A DNA stretch of 32,285 nt from Tepidiphilus sp. J10 (GTDB lineage Bacteria; Pseudomonadota; Gammaproteobacteria; Burkholderiales; Thiobacillaceae). Shown here piece after piece: positions 25,121-32,152 of the stretch. The DNA is taken from the NCBI GenBank assembly GCA_945897865.1, contig CAMDHJ010000024.1:1-32285 (forward strand), read 5' to 3'. Position 1 is the stretch's first letter; the number at the start of each line of letters is the position of its first letter. Both the position numbers and the translations under genes were made by a program. The notes below the pieces were generated by a model. It ran no database searches. It saw only the letters and a program-made list of their open reading frames with translations, and was not told the origin of the DNA.

Positions 25121-25999
25121 ATGAAGACTTTGATCCTCCTCTTCGCAGCCCTGCTTGCCACGCCTCTTCATGCCGACGAACTGTTGCGCGGCGTGGATCG
25201 CCAACCCATCACGCGGGAAGCGCTGCTGGCGGAATTGCGGCAAGCGGAATACGTGTTGCTGGGAGAACGCCATGACAACCCGCAGCATCACGATGCGCGC
25301 GCCGCGTTGCTGCGCGAGTTGCGTGGTGATGTCGTCGTCGAGCATCTGGACCAGGGCATGCGGCTGGATGCCGCTTTGCCGCTGGAACAAGCCCTGAAGG
25401 AGGCCGGCTATTCCTTCAAGGCCTGGCGCTGGCCCATGCAGCAAACCCTGTTCGAAAGCCTACGGCAGTCCGGCAAGACGGTGCTTGGAGGCAACCTGAG
25501 CCGCGCAGATGGCTGGGAAGTGGCGATGCGGGGAACCGCAGCTGTTGTCCCTGCATTGGCTACCCATATCGCCGCCGCCCCGCTGGCGGCATCGGCACAA
25601 TCGCGGCTGGATGCCAGTCTGCTGGCAGGCCACTGCGGGCAACTGGCCGCCGAGCGTCTGCCCAATATGCGCCTTGCCCAACGCGCGCGTGATGCCGCCA
25701 TGGCTCACGCCCTGCTCTCAACGACAAAACCGGTAGCGTTGCTGGCTGGCAACGGCCATGTACGTCTGGATTACGGCGTGCCGAGTCTGCTGCGCGTACT
25801 CGCGCCGGGAGCCAGGGTGTTGACTGTCGGCTTCGTGGAAACCGATGAAGTCCGAAATGTCGCTGCGGACGAGACAGCCTACGACTATCTCTGGGTGACC
25901 CCCACACTTGCCAGGCCCGACCCCTGCGCGAATATGCGCATGCCGAGTAGGGGGCCGGTGGCTGAATTGGGTTCGCCGGCACCTGAGCGGGGACGGTAA
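25121..25999 (+). CDS. ChaN-family putative haem-binding periplasmic protein
   Basis: A 292-aa secreted protein with signal peptide MKTLILLFAALLATPLHA (no lipobox, unlike lipoprotein members). The family core is clear: ITREALLAELRQAEYVLLGERHDNPQHHDARAALLREL, GDVVVEHLDQGM and the C-terminal PVALLAGNGHVRLDYGVPSLL. ChaN-like proteins (Tiki-like superfamily) bind haem in the characterised Campylobacter example and are often iron-linked. The C-terminus (TPTLARPDPCANMRMPSRGPV) is low-complexity. No Fur box was found directly upstream. It may cooperate with the HemP/imelysin cluster, but it is a separate transcription unit 5 kb away. Confidence 0.85.
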   Translation: MKTLILLFAALLATPLHADELLRGVDRQPITREALLAELRQAEYVLLGERHDNPQHHDARAALLRELRGDVVVEHLDQGMRLDAALPLEQALKEAGYSFKAWRWPMQQTLFESLRQSGKTVLGGNLSRADGWEVAMRGTAAVVPALATHIAAAPLAASAQSRLDASLLAGHCGQLAAERLPNMRLAQRARDAAMAHALLSTTKPVALLAGNGHVRLDYGVPSLLRVLAPGARVLTVGFVETDEVRNVAADETAYDYLWVTPTLARPDPCANMRMPSRGPVAELGSPAPERGR

Positions 26000-26017
26000 T
26001 GAGGCCACCAGCCCCAC

Positions 26018-26075
26018 GTAGGTGCGAATTCATTCGCACATCAGCGCGTGATCGTGCGAATAAATTCGCACCTAC
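26018..26075. repeat. Inverted GTAGGTGCGAATTCATTCGCAC repeat
   Basis: GTAGGTGCGAATTCATTCGCAC (26018-26039) and GTGCGAATAAATTCGCACCTAC (26054-26075) are inverted with one mismatch in 22. A TGTAGGAGCGCCTTCCAAGGCGCGAATTCC hairpin follows at 26108-26137. Together they fill the gap between the ChaN-like and hipA genes. Confidence 0.85.
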
Positions 26076-26151
26076 AACGAAGTCAATTGCCGCCAGGTTG
26101 CCAGTTCTGTAGGAGCGCCTTCCAAGGCGCGAATTCCACAAACCTACCGCG

Positions 26152-27339
26152 CTACCCAAGCAACCGTCTATTCACCTCAATCCGGCTCGCAATGCGCTTC
26201 ACGCTGGCTTTTCTGATCGGCAAGCCACCAGCCAGTTGACCAAAAACCGGGCACAGATCCAGCAAGCGCTCGATGGTCGATGCCGCCCAGGCCGTATCCA
26301 CACCACCCTGCTTGGCAAGGCTCAGCAGGTGTTCCCGCGAAATGTCCTTGCCGTGCCCGACGGTATCCATCTGGTGCTCACCTCCGGGCCCTTCGTTGAA
26401 GGACAAGTCATAGCAGGGGGCCAGCTTCCAATCGCCAACGGCATTCAGCCGATAGGAAAAGTTCTTGGTGTGGTCATCCCGGTTATTGAACAAGACATTG
26501 AACACCGCGCGTTCAAATGCCTTGCGAACCTCCCGCTCGTCCCGGGTCAGCATGCGCGTGGCACGCAGAAAGGTTGTGTAGTCGACGGAGGAGGGAAGCC
26601 GGAAGTTGGCGTGCAACAGCCCTGCCAGGGTGTGCACCGGCACGCGCTGACCGGCCTCCCGGTCGAAGCGGGCGATGCCGAAACCGGCGAGCCAGGTATC
26701 CAGATCGAAATAGCGGGTCGCAGGCACGTCCAACCCGCACGCCCGGGCCAGCTCCGCGTAAGCGTGCTCCACCGCACACGCCTCCTCGTGCTCATCCTGC
26801 GCCTGGAACTTCACCAGCCAGGGCGCGCCGTCCGGCAATGTCCCGGTGCTCACCCTACCGGTGCTCGCCACGTAGTTGACCAAGACCTTGGGCGTGGCGC
26901 CGTGCGGAGAGCCTCCCGCGATAGCCAACTCCAGCAAGGCGTCGCCGTCGCGGCCGGCAATCACGCCGCGCACCTCTTGAGCCAATTCAAGGAGCGCCAC
27001 ATCCTCACGCGCAAGCGACATCCTATCGGCGGGCATAAAGGTGAGCGCCCCCATGGCGCGCTGGCCAATAAACGCCAACCGGTCCAGCGGAAACAGGCTG
27101 GCCACGTCCCGCCCCACTTGCCGGAACAGGCGGTCCATCAGCAATAAACCCCAGCCGTCAGGCAGGCAATCCGATAGAAGCCCGGGGAGTCGCAGCAGGT
27201 GATCCGGAAAACCGCCATACGCTGCAGGCCGCAAATTAAGGTGCCGTGGCGAGAGCTCCAGATTCCGGGTCAGCGCTTCCGGACTGAACTCGAACAGCAG
27301 CGAAAGTAAAGTCCAACATACTGTGCAATGGCGACTTGA
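26152..27339 (-). pseudogene. HipA-family serine/threonine kinase toxin, N-terminus lost
   Basis: The 360-aa track ORF is a HipA-type kinase: GATPKVLV glycine-loop region, WLVKFQAQDEHEEACAVEHAYAELARACGLDVP, the HipA metal/catalytic block NNRDDHTKNFSYRL and KLAPCYDLSFNEGPGGEHQMDTVGHGKD. Its listed start is a TTG; reading upstream in frame gives clear further family sequence (LLFEFSPEALTRNLELSPRHLNLRPAAYGGF), yet no ATG, GTG or TTG precedes it before the in-frame stop at 27340-27342. About the first 30-50 residues are therefore missing, and no hipB antitoxin is next to it. The catalytic domain itself looks intact, so a shortened product from the TTG cannot be excluded. Confidence 0.75.
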
Positions 27340-27431
27340 TCACGTTAATGCGCAAGATAGTGTGTATTTGTGTTGGATGTGGCGAGCCGGTGGGGATAGG
27401 GCTCTACCGCACAGAACACGTTTTCGGGTGC

Positions 27432-27466
27432 TTTGGTCAAGAAACCGTGGTCTGTCCCCTGTTGTT
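27432..27466. repeat. 35-bp direct repeat, left copy
   Basis: TTTGGTCAAGAAACCGTGGTCTGTCCCCTGTTGTT differs at one base from the copy at 28897-28931, in the same orientation. The pair flanks the AAA/DUF4143 ATPase gene, 1.5 kb apart. Confidence 0.9.
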
Positions 27467-27535
27467 CTGCTTGGCCAGCACCGGGCTGACCAGGGTGATG
27501 CGCAGGGGCGGGGTGAGCAGGGTTTTGCGGTGCAT
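27437..27535 (-). pseudogene. Truncated gene start, SenB-like glycosyltransferase N-terminus (tentative)
   Basis: A 32-codon frame MHRKTLLTPPLRITLVSPVLAKQNN then RGQTTVS, stop. ITLVSPVLAKQNN resembles the N-terminal strand of glycosyltransferases of the SenB/TIGR04348 group (pattern VTPALAxxNNGNWQTA). The likeness ends exactly where the 35-bp repeat begins. AAGGAACCC provides a real-looking ribosome site before the ATG, 18 nt after the ATPase stop. The assignment rests on a short match from memory. Confidence 0.4.
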
Positions 27536-27553
27536 GGTGGGTTCCTTTTCTTG

Positions 27554-28723
27554 TCAGTTGCTGCCAATCGCTGCATGAATATCTCGCCATCCGTAAATTT
27601 TGATGCCGCTGCGTTCGTAAGTTTCGTCGCCACCGTAGATCAGCCAAGGCGTCAGGGCTTCGTCTTCGGCCATGCGGGTGGCGCGTTGTCCGGCACGGAC
27701 CGTGTCGCTGGTGATGGTTTGCCCGGACTTGATTTCGACCATTTGCAGATGTTCGCCCTGCTCGAAAATCAGGTCTGCTTCGAGGCCGTTGTTGTCGCGC
27801 CAGAAGTAGAGATCAGCAGGCTGGCCCCGGTTGTAACGTGCCTTGATGAATTCGCCAACGACCCAGTTTTCAAACAGCGCGCCTCGCAGTGGGTGCAGGG
27901 TGAGTACGTCTTCGCTGCGGATGCCGAGCAGCCAGCAGGCGAGGCCGGTGTCGAGAAAGTACAGTTTCGGCATTTTCACCAGGCGCTTGCCGAAGTTGCG
28001 GTGGTAAGGCGGCAGGAGGTGGATGAGGTCACTCGATTCGAGCACAGCGAGCCAGCTTTTGGCAGTGTTGGCGGTGATGCCGGCTTCGCTGGCCAGCGCA
28101 GAGACGTTAAGCAGTTGCCCGGTTCGCCCGGCGCAGAGACGCAGGAAGCGCTGGAAGGTCGGCAGGCTCTGGATATTGAGGACTTGCCGGACATCACGCT
28201 CGACATAGGTGGCAATGTAGCTGGCGAACCAGTCGGCAGATTCGACTGGCTGGGTGTACAAGGCCGGGTAGCCCCCTTTGAGCATGAGGCCATCCAGCGA
28301 CAGCGTGCGCGCCGTAACGGCGGGAATTTCGGTGGCGGCAAGCGGCAGCAGGCGCGTCATGCCGACCCGGCCGGCGAGGGATTGGGTGACACCTGCCAGC
28401 AGGCCAAATTGCTGCGAGCCAGTGAGAATGAAGCGGCCGGGCCGGCGGTCGGCATCCACCATGCCTTGCAGGTGCGAGAACAGATCGGGCCAGCGCTGGG
28501 CTTCGTCGAAGACAGCGCCCTGGCTGAAGCGCGCCAGAAAGCCGCGCGGGTCCTCAAAGGCAAAGGCGCGTTCAATGGGGTCTTCCAGGCTGACGTAAGG
28601 CTTGTCGGCAAACAGGGCGCGGGCCAGCGTTGTCTTGCCTGACTGGCGTGGACCAGTCATCGCCAGCACAGGAAAGCTGGCCGCCAAGCGGTGCAGTGTC
28701 AGAGTAATCGAGCGGGTTAGCAT
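27554..28723 (-). CDS. AAA ATPase with DUF4143 domain
   Basis: A 389-aa protein of the AAA_14/DUF4143 family. The N-terminal ATPase has Walker A MTGPRQSGKTTLARALF, Walker B GAVFDEAQRWPDLF and a sensor ILTGSQQFGLL. A winged-helix-like middle follows (LLNVSALASEAGITANTAKSWLAVLESSDLIHLLPPYHRNFGKRL), then the DUF4143 nuclease-like part with GLEADLIFEQGEHLQMVEIKSGQTI (ExK-type motif). The family is widespread and mobile; its function is not established. The start agrees with the family N-terminus, but no ribosome site precedes it; instead a large palindrome ends at the ATG. It lies between two 35-bp direct repeats. Confidence 0.92.
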   Translation of the reverse strand: MLTRSITLTLHRLAASFPVLAMTGPRQSGKTTLARALFADKPYVSLEDPIERAFAFEDPRGFLARFSQGAVFDEAQRWPDLFSHLQGMVDADRRPGRFILTGSQQFGLLAGVTQSLAGRVGMTRLLPLAATEIPAVTARTLSLDGLMLKGGYPALYTQPVESADWFASYIATYVERDVRQVLNIQSLPTFQRFLRLCAGRTGQLLNVSALASEAGITANTAKSWLAVLESSDLIHLLPPYHRNFGKRLVKMPKLYFLDTGLACWLLGIRSEDVLTLHPLRGALFENWVVGEFIKARYNRGQPADLYFWRDNNGLEADLIFEQGEHLQMVEIKSGQTITSDTVRAGQRATRMAEDEALTPWLIYGGDETYERSGIKIYGWRDIHAAIGSN

Positions 28724-28761
28724 TTATACAATTAGATCCATTGATTGATCGAATTGTATAA
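28724..28761. promoter_or_regulatory. 38-bp palindrome abutting the DUF4143 ATPase start
   Basis: TTATACAATTaGATC-CATTGATT-GATCgAATTGTATAA: 15-nt arms with one mismatch and an 8-nt spacer. The left arm touches the ATPase start codon (28723). The size fits a dimeric operator; it also contains -10-like TATAA elements in both directions. Confidence 0.7.
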
Positions 28762-28896
28762 TTTTGCGCTCGGTGTGACTACCCGCCATTTAGGCAGCGC
28801 GAGCGGGTATTTCGAAAACACACAGCACCGTGTGAATGAATAAGACGCTGTAGAAAAATCCCATTCCACACCGACCAAGCCCCCCCAGCCGAATTT

Positions 28897-28931
28897 TTTG
28901 GTCAAGAAACCGTGGTCTGTCCCCTATTGTT
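28897..28931. repeat. 35-bp direct repeat, right copy
   Basis: TTTGGTCAAGAAACCGTGGTCTGTCCCCTATTGTT, one mismatch to 27432-27466. It ends immediately at the stop codon of the truncated cassette gene at 28932-29009. Confidence 0.9.
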
Positions 28932-29009
28932 TCATTGTTCCCACCCGCCGAATCCCACTGCCAGCGATTTGATGTCGGTGGCGCTTAGGGCGAATTTCTT
29001 TGTGCTCAT
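28932..29009 (-). pseudogene. Truncated first part of a cassette gene (DUF2185-like N-terminus, tentative)
   Basis: MSTKKFALSATDIKSLAVGFGG then WEQ and stop. The first 22 residues resemble the start of DUF2185/immunity-type proteins common in integron cassettes (pattern ..GGC.ATD.ITVDG). The ATG lies 9 nt from the attC core site GTTGGGC, as expected for a cassette. The gene is cut at the 35-bp repeat. Confidence 0.5.
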
Positions 29010-29018
29010 GTTCTAGAG

Positions 29019-29087
29019 GCCCAACGTGGAGGTCACCGGCGCTGCGCCGCTTTATCGCGCAGCGTCCGGTGGACCGAAAGGTTAGAA
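29019..29087 (-). other. attC-like integron recombination site 1
   Basis: On the minus strand, TTCTAAC (R'') ... GTTGGGC (R', matching GTTRRRY) enclose an imperfect palindrome: GGTCCACCGGACGCTGCGC against GGTCACCGGCGCTGCGC, with two unpaired bases on one arm and a short loop. Length 69 bp. Cassette genes sit on either side at the distances expected (stop 9 nt before, start 9 nt after). Confidence 0.8.
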
Positions 29088-29096
29088 ATCGGATTA

Positions 29097-29678
29097 CTAA
29101 GGATTGGCATCGGCAATACCACCAGCCTCCAGAAGGAGGTATGCAGACGGAAATGCAAATACCTCTGGAGGCAACGAACTGGAAAGCTGCTGTCTCGGCA
29201 CTTTGCGGCTGAGCCTCGCCACTCTTCGGCGTAACGATTTCCACCAAACTTCGGTGCTTGGTGCTGATGCATTGCCGATCACTTTGTAGTGATTCCCTAT
29301 CCATTCAAAGGAAGAGAAGCCGCAGCAACTGCCGTGATCTCTTCCGGTTGTGCGGAGATTCAGCCAAAAGACGCCAGGATGCCCTGCGCCAAAGTAGGGC
29401 GTGTTGGGGTTAGCCCCCGTTCGCTCTTCCGTCCAGCCCAACCAAGGGTCTTGCACCTGCTGAATTGGGTTGCCATGTGCAGCGGGCAGCAGCGGTAAGG
29501 GGCCGCTGGGCACATGCCAGAGGCCGACCCGCTCGGTGCATTTAGCACTAATGGTCCTAACTGCGCGCCACCGCCGAGGACCGTCCGGTACAAGAAACGC
29601 AATTTCTGGATCTTGCGTAAGCAGGTCAAATAGCACTGAAGCGTCGGACTCTGTGAGGTACAAGGGTAGCCAAGGCAT
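29097..29678 (-). CDS. Cassette-borne hypothetical protein, 193 aa
   Basis: An intact gene-cassette ORF bounded by attC-like sites: its ATG lies 10 nt after the core GTTAGAA of site 2 and its TAG 9 nt before site 1. The protein (MPWLPLYLTESDASVLFDLLTQDPEIAFLVPDGPRRWRA) has no signal peptide or membrane span. Recognisable blocks are LWHVPSGPLPLL, NPWLGWTEERTG-type (DPWLGWTEERTGANPNTPYFGAGHPGVFWLNLRTTG) and SSFEWIGNHYKVIGN..STEVWWKSLRRRV. I recognise it as a type often met in integron cassettes and mobile DNA, but it has no assigned function. The Trp/His-rich conserved blocks could form a ligand pocket; this is speculation. Confidence 0.82.
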   Translation of the reverse strand: MPWLPLYLTESDASVLFDLLTQDPEIAFLVPDGPRRWRAVRTISAKCTERVGLWHVPSGPLPLLPAAHGNPIQQVQDPWLGWTEERTGANPNTPYFGAGHPGVFWLNLRTTGRDHGSCCGFSSFEWIGNHYKVIGNASAPSTEVWWKSLRRRVARLSRKVPRQQLSSSLPPEVFAFPSAYLLLEAGGIADANP

Positions 29679-29688
29679 CGCAGCAGAT

Positions 29689-29760
29689 TTCTAACGTAAA
29701 GCTAAGGGGCAAGTCAAATGCGAAGCATTTGGCTTGTCCCTTTTGAGCGCCAAGTTAGAT
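29689..29760 (-). other. attC-like integron recombination site 2
   Basis: Minus strand ATCTAAC (R'') ... GTTAGAA (R') enclose AAGGGACAAGCCAAATGC-TTC-GCATTTGACTTGCCCCTT, an 18-bp stem with two mismatches. Length 72 bp. Confidence 0.85.
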
Positions 29761-29769
29761 TGTAATTCG

Positions 29770-30030
29770 TTATTTGCATGTCGCAATATGGCCGCATTTC
29801 TGACATTTGTATTCGCCCTTTTTTGTGTATCCGATCATGTGATACAAGCCAAACGCCACAAAACCACCAACAAGCAAGAAAAATTGAATGCCTTTACTTG
29901 TAAATAAAAACACACTCAAAATCCCAATTACAAATAGACTCACGACGGTGACGCCAATCAGGTCGATGTAATCAATCTTTGGTTTCTCTGCTGGCTCTAC
30001 TGGTGCGCCACAGTTAAGGCAATGATGCAT
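29770..30030 (-). CDS. Cassette-borne small membrane protein with two zinc-ribbon halves
   Basis: An 86-aa protein with a CxxC at each end, MHHCLNCGAPVEP and YKCQKCGHIATCK, flanking two hydrophobic segments (LIGVTVVSLFVIGILSVFLFTS and IQFFLLVGGFVAFGLYHMIGY). This suggests an inner-membrane hairpin whose two cytoplasmic ends could together form one Cys4 zinc ribbon. The gene is more AT-rich than its chromosomal neighbours, in keeping with transfer. It is bounded by attC-like sites 3 and 2 (ATG 7 nt from core GTTAGAT, TAA 9 nt from the next R''). The function is unknown. Confidence 0.8.
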   Translation of the reverse strand: MHHCLNCGAPVEPAEKPKIDYIDLIGVTVVSLFVIGILSVFLFTSKGIQFFLLVGGFVAFGLYHMIGYTKKGEYKCQKCGHIATCK

Positions 30031-30037
30031 AGATAAA

Positions 30038-30080
30038 ATCTAACGTAATGTCGATCGAAATAATTCGATGTATGTAGACG
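30038..30080 (-). other. Short or degenerate attC/attI-like site 3
   Basis: The core GTTAGAT (minus strand) lies 7 nt before the 86-aa gene start. Beyond it is an ATCGAA-TTAT-TTCGAT hairpin and GTCTAC, a one-base-short version of RYYYAAC. It is shorter (43 bp) than the other two and may be a hybrid or decayed site. Confidence 0.5.
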
Positions 30081-30697
30081 CAATCCCCCGCCTAAACACC
30101 GCACATCCCTTTGTTTCCATGGTCTTTCCTCCCTCTTCACCATGCGTATTCAAAAGTAAAACACGTCACCCGTGCGTTACCGCCTGTGTTCTGGCGCCGC
30201 CTTCAGATTTGCCTCTAGTGTAAGCAATCCACCCCATTGTTTGCACGGGTAAATCTTGTCCGTCGTCGGGGGCTGTTCGGCATGATTTTTGGTGTCTGCC
30301 GCACCCGGAGTTTTCTCTTCAAATAAGAATGGCTATCATCAATGCCGTCTTCCGTACTTCTGCCGCTTCGCACTGAACCGGCTTCGGAACGACCTCAGCA
30401 GTGTCAGCCAGCCAACGTGTTTTCGATTTTCCGTTGGAGTGGCACAACTTGAATTCCATGTTTAACCCTGCCTGGACGCTGGCCGTCTTCCGATGAGCGC
30501 GGCGTATGGGCACGGTGGCAATTGGCGCGCACTGGGCGGGGTGGCCGCTTTGTGAGTACGGTCACCACCCGTGATGGTTTTGTCTGCCTGTTTGGTCACG
30601 TAGCGTGATGTGAAGAAGGGATCTCCCTCGGTGAACTTGAACAAACGAACCCTCCGGGGGAGTCTCTGGTTGCCAAGCCAAGAGACCCGCTCAAGGG
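30081..30697. other. 617-nt stretch without a recognisable gene
   Basis: An integron integrase would be expected to start here on the plus strand if a platform were present; no plus frame shows tyrosine-recombinase motifs. Only short frames are seen (for example MSAAYGHGGNWRALGGVAAL near 30493). The minus frames 30319-30513 and 30462-30833 are not recognisable. It is probably transposon debris. Confidence 0.5.
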
Positions 30698-31046
30698 TGC
30701 CATGCCCTCCTGCAAGACCCCAGTATTTTCCGCTTACTGCAGCGCGCCGACGAGGAACTGGCGAGCGAGGCCCGTTCATGTGGTTGCACTTGCGTCGGTG
30801 CGCTCCACCGCGCCAACTATCCGAGGAAGCCACGCGCCTGTCTGAGCGAAGTACGCGCTGCCTTCGAGGTGCGCTTCAGCTTCTGCTGCAACCGATGTCG
30901 TCGGCGGACCACCTCGATGTCGGTGCGCTTTCTCGGCCGACGCGTCTACCTGTCCCTGGCGGTGGTGCTGGCCTCTGCCCGGCTTGCCGGGCAGAGGCCA
31001 ACGGCGGCAAGGCTGGCCGACGAGCTGAACATTCCCGCGCCAGGAT
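30698..31046 (+). pseudogene. Zinc-ribbon transposon-associated protein remnant
   Basis: Read in the frame of the 30869 ORF but extended upstream, the translation LLQDPSIFRLLQRADEELASEARSCGCTCVGALHRANYPRKPR...RFSFCCNRCRRRTTSMSVRFLGRRVYLSLAVVLASARLAGQRPTAARLADELNIP is continuous and looks like a zinc-binding protein of a type found with transposons and integrases (Cys-rich N-terminal ribbon, FCCxRCRRR, then a helix-turn-helix-like end). There is no ATG, GTG or TTG upstream, and the homology stops after ELNIPAPGS. Both ends are therefore missing. The exact family name is uncertain. Confidence 0.6.
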
Positions 31047-31124
31047 CAAAAGCAGGATCAAAAGGGGCAGCTTCGAATAATTTTTCATATTCCAAGTACC
31101 GCGCTCCGGGAGATTGCCGCTGTC

Positions 31125-31145
31125 TTCAATATTGATTAAATTGAA
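31125..31145 (+). promoter_or_regulatory. Possible parDE operator
   Basis: TTCAAT-ATTGATTAA-ATTGAA is a 6-bp inverted repeat 27 nt upstream of parD, in the place where ParD-type antitoxins bind to repress their own operon. It lies in an AT-rich promoter-like tract. Confidence 0.45.
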
Positions 31146-31172
31146 TACATCTGATCGCCCCCGGAGCCCGCC

Positions 31173-31433
31173 ATGTCACAACCCACCACCATGACTGTTC
31201 GCTTGAACCCCACGCTCAGTGAGTTTGTGGCCGCCAACGTGCAGCAAGACGGCGCCTACGAGAACGTCAGCGAGTACGTGCGCGACCTGATCCGGCGCGA
31301 CATGGAGCGCAAGGAGCAGCAGGCGTTTGATCGGCTGAAGGCGGAGCTGGCTCAAGCGTTTGCTGCGCCCGAGTCGGCCTATCGCCCTTTGACCGCAGCG
31401 GATGTGATCGCCCGCAATGCTGCAGGCGCCTGA
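31173..31433 (+). CDS. parD: ParD-family antitoxin
   Basis: An 86-aa antitoxin. The N-terminal half is a ribbon-helix-helix DNA-binding domain (TMTVRLNPTLSEFVAANVQQDGAYENVSEYVRDLIRRDMERKE), with the conserved YxNxSEYVRDLIR helix; the C-terminal tail (FDRLKAELAQAFAAPESAYRPLTAADVIARNAA) is the usual toxin-binding segment. It should neutralise ParE and repress the operon. The toxin gene starts 3 nt after its stop. Confidence 0.93.
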   Translation: MSQPTTMTVRLNPTLSEFVAANVQQDGAYENVSEYVRDLIRRDMERKEQQAFDRLKAELAQAFAAPESAYRPLTAADVIARNAAGA

Positions 31434-31436
31434 CCG

Positions 31437-31763
31437 ATGCCCGCTGTACGTGTTCAGGAGGCTGCGTCCTGGCGTCTGGACGAGATCTACCGCTACACGC
31501 GTGAACGCTGGGGCGAGGCGCAAGCCAACCACTACATCACCGGGCTGTTCGAAGCGTTTGAGCGTATCGAGACGCATGGGGTGTCGTCCAGTCCGGTGCC
31601 TGCTGAGTTCGGTGTTGATGGCTTCTACTTCCGCTATGAGCGGCACTTCGTGTATTGGCGGCGCTTGTCGAACGGTGACATCGGCATCGTGACCATTCTT
31701 CACGAGCGCATGCATCAGATTGGGCGCTTTCGTGAGGATTTTTTCGGCAAGCCGTCGGCCTAG
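31437..31763 (+). CDS. parE: ParE-family toxin
   Basis: A 108-aa RelE/ParE-superfamily toxin: VQEAASWRLDEIYRYTRERWGEAQANHYITGLFEAFERIE, then the central strands FYFRYERHFVYWRRLSNGDIGIVTILHERMHQIGRFRED. ParE toxins poison DNA gyrase, though members with other targets exist. It is tightly coupled to parD (3 nt). The frame is complete, so the pair may be active and could stabilise this repeat-rich region. Confidence 0.93.
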   Translation: MPAVRVQEAASWRLDEIYRYTRERWGEAQANHYITGLFEAFERIETHGVSSSPVPAEFGVDGFYFRYERHFVYWRRLSNGDIGIVTILHERMHQIGRFREDFFGKPSA

Positions 31764-31866
31764 CACCAGGTAGACATCCACGAATCCAGCGGCACCAAGC
31801 GACTCGACATGGCAGCTCGCGGTGCCGTGCTGCAGTGGCGCTTTGTTCCCGCTCTACAAGGCGATA

Positions 31867-32058
31867 AACATAAATCCGGCTGTTGTCCGCGTTGTAGGAG
31901 CGTCCGCTTGTTGGCGCGAGCGTTGAAGGATCGGCCCGCAAGCGGAGCCTCCTACACCTTTTTTCACCTCACCCGACATGTGAATAGAGAAATCGCCCTC
32001 TCGCCCGTATCCAGGCGGCTTCACGGAGAAATCTCTGCGCTCAACTGGGGTTTCCAGG
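31867..32058. repeat. Composite dispersed repeat, copy 3
   Basis: ATAAATCCGGCTGTTG...GTTGTAGGAGCGTCCGCTTG...AAGGATCGGCCCGCAAGCGGAGCCTCCTACA...CACCTCACCCGACATGTGAAT...GTATCCAGGCGGCTTC...CTCAACTGGGGTTTCCAGG matches copy 1 (about 83-270) in the same orientation. The match breaks at 32059, where an intron-like sequence begins. 31764-31866 holds no gene that I can identify. Confidence 0.85.
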
Positions 32059-32152
32059 TGTGCGCCGGTAAAGACCGGCAAGGAGTAGATGGTGAAAGTC
32101 CATTGCAATGAAGGATTAGCGACCCACATTGGCCCCGAGTGTCACTGCCGGA
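32058..32152 (+). mobile_element. Probable 5' fragment of a group II intron
   Basis: Starting at the exact break in repeat copy 3, GTGTGCGCCGGTAAAGACCGGCAAGGAG...ATGGTGAAAGTCCATTGCAATGAAGG...CACATTGGCCCCGAG has the GUGYG 5' start and the GGTGAAAGTCC-type domain I segment seen in bacterial group II introns. It is cut off after about 95 nt by the IS21-type end, so domain V and the reverse transcriptase gene are not here. Confidence 0.5.

Noticed and set aside
30081-30697. Integron integrase next to the attC array
   Set aside because: No plus-strand frame shows tyrosine recombinase motifs; only short unrelated frames are open.
30610-31080. 156-aa plus ORF MKKGSPSVNLNKRT...
   Set aside because: It overlaps, in another frame, the recognisable zinc-ribbon remnant; its own sequence looks like a shadow frame.
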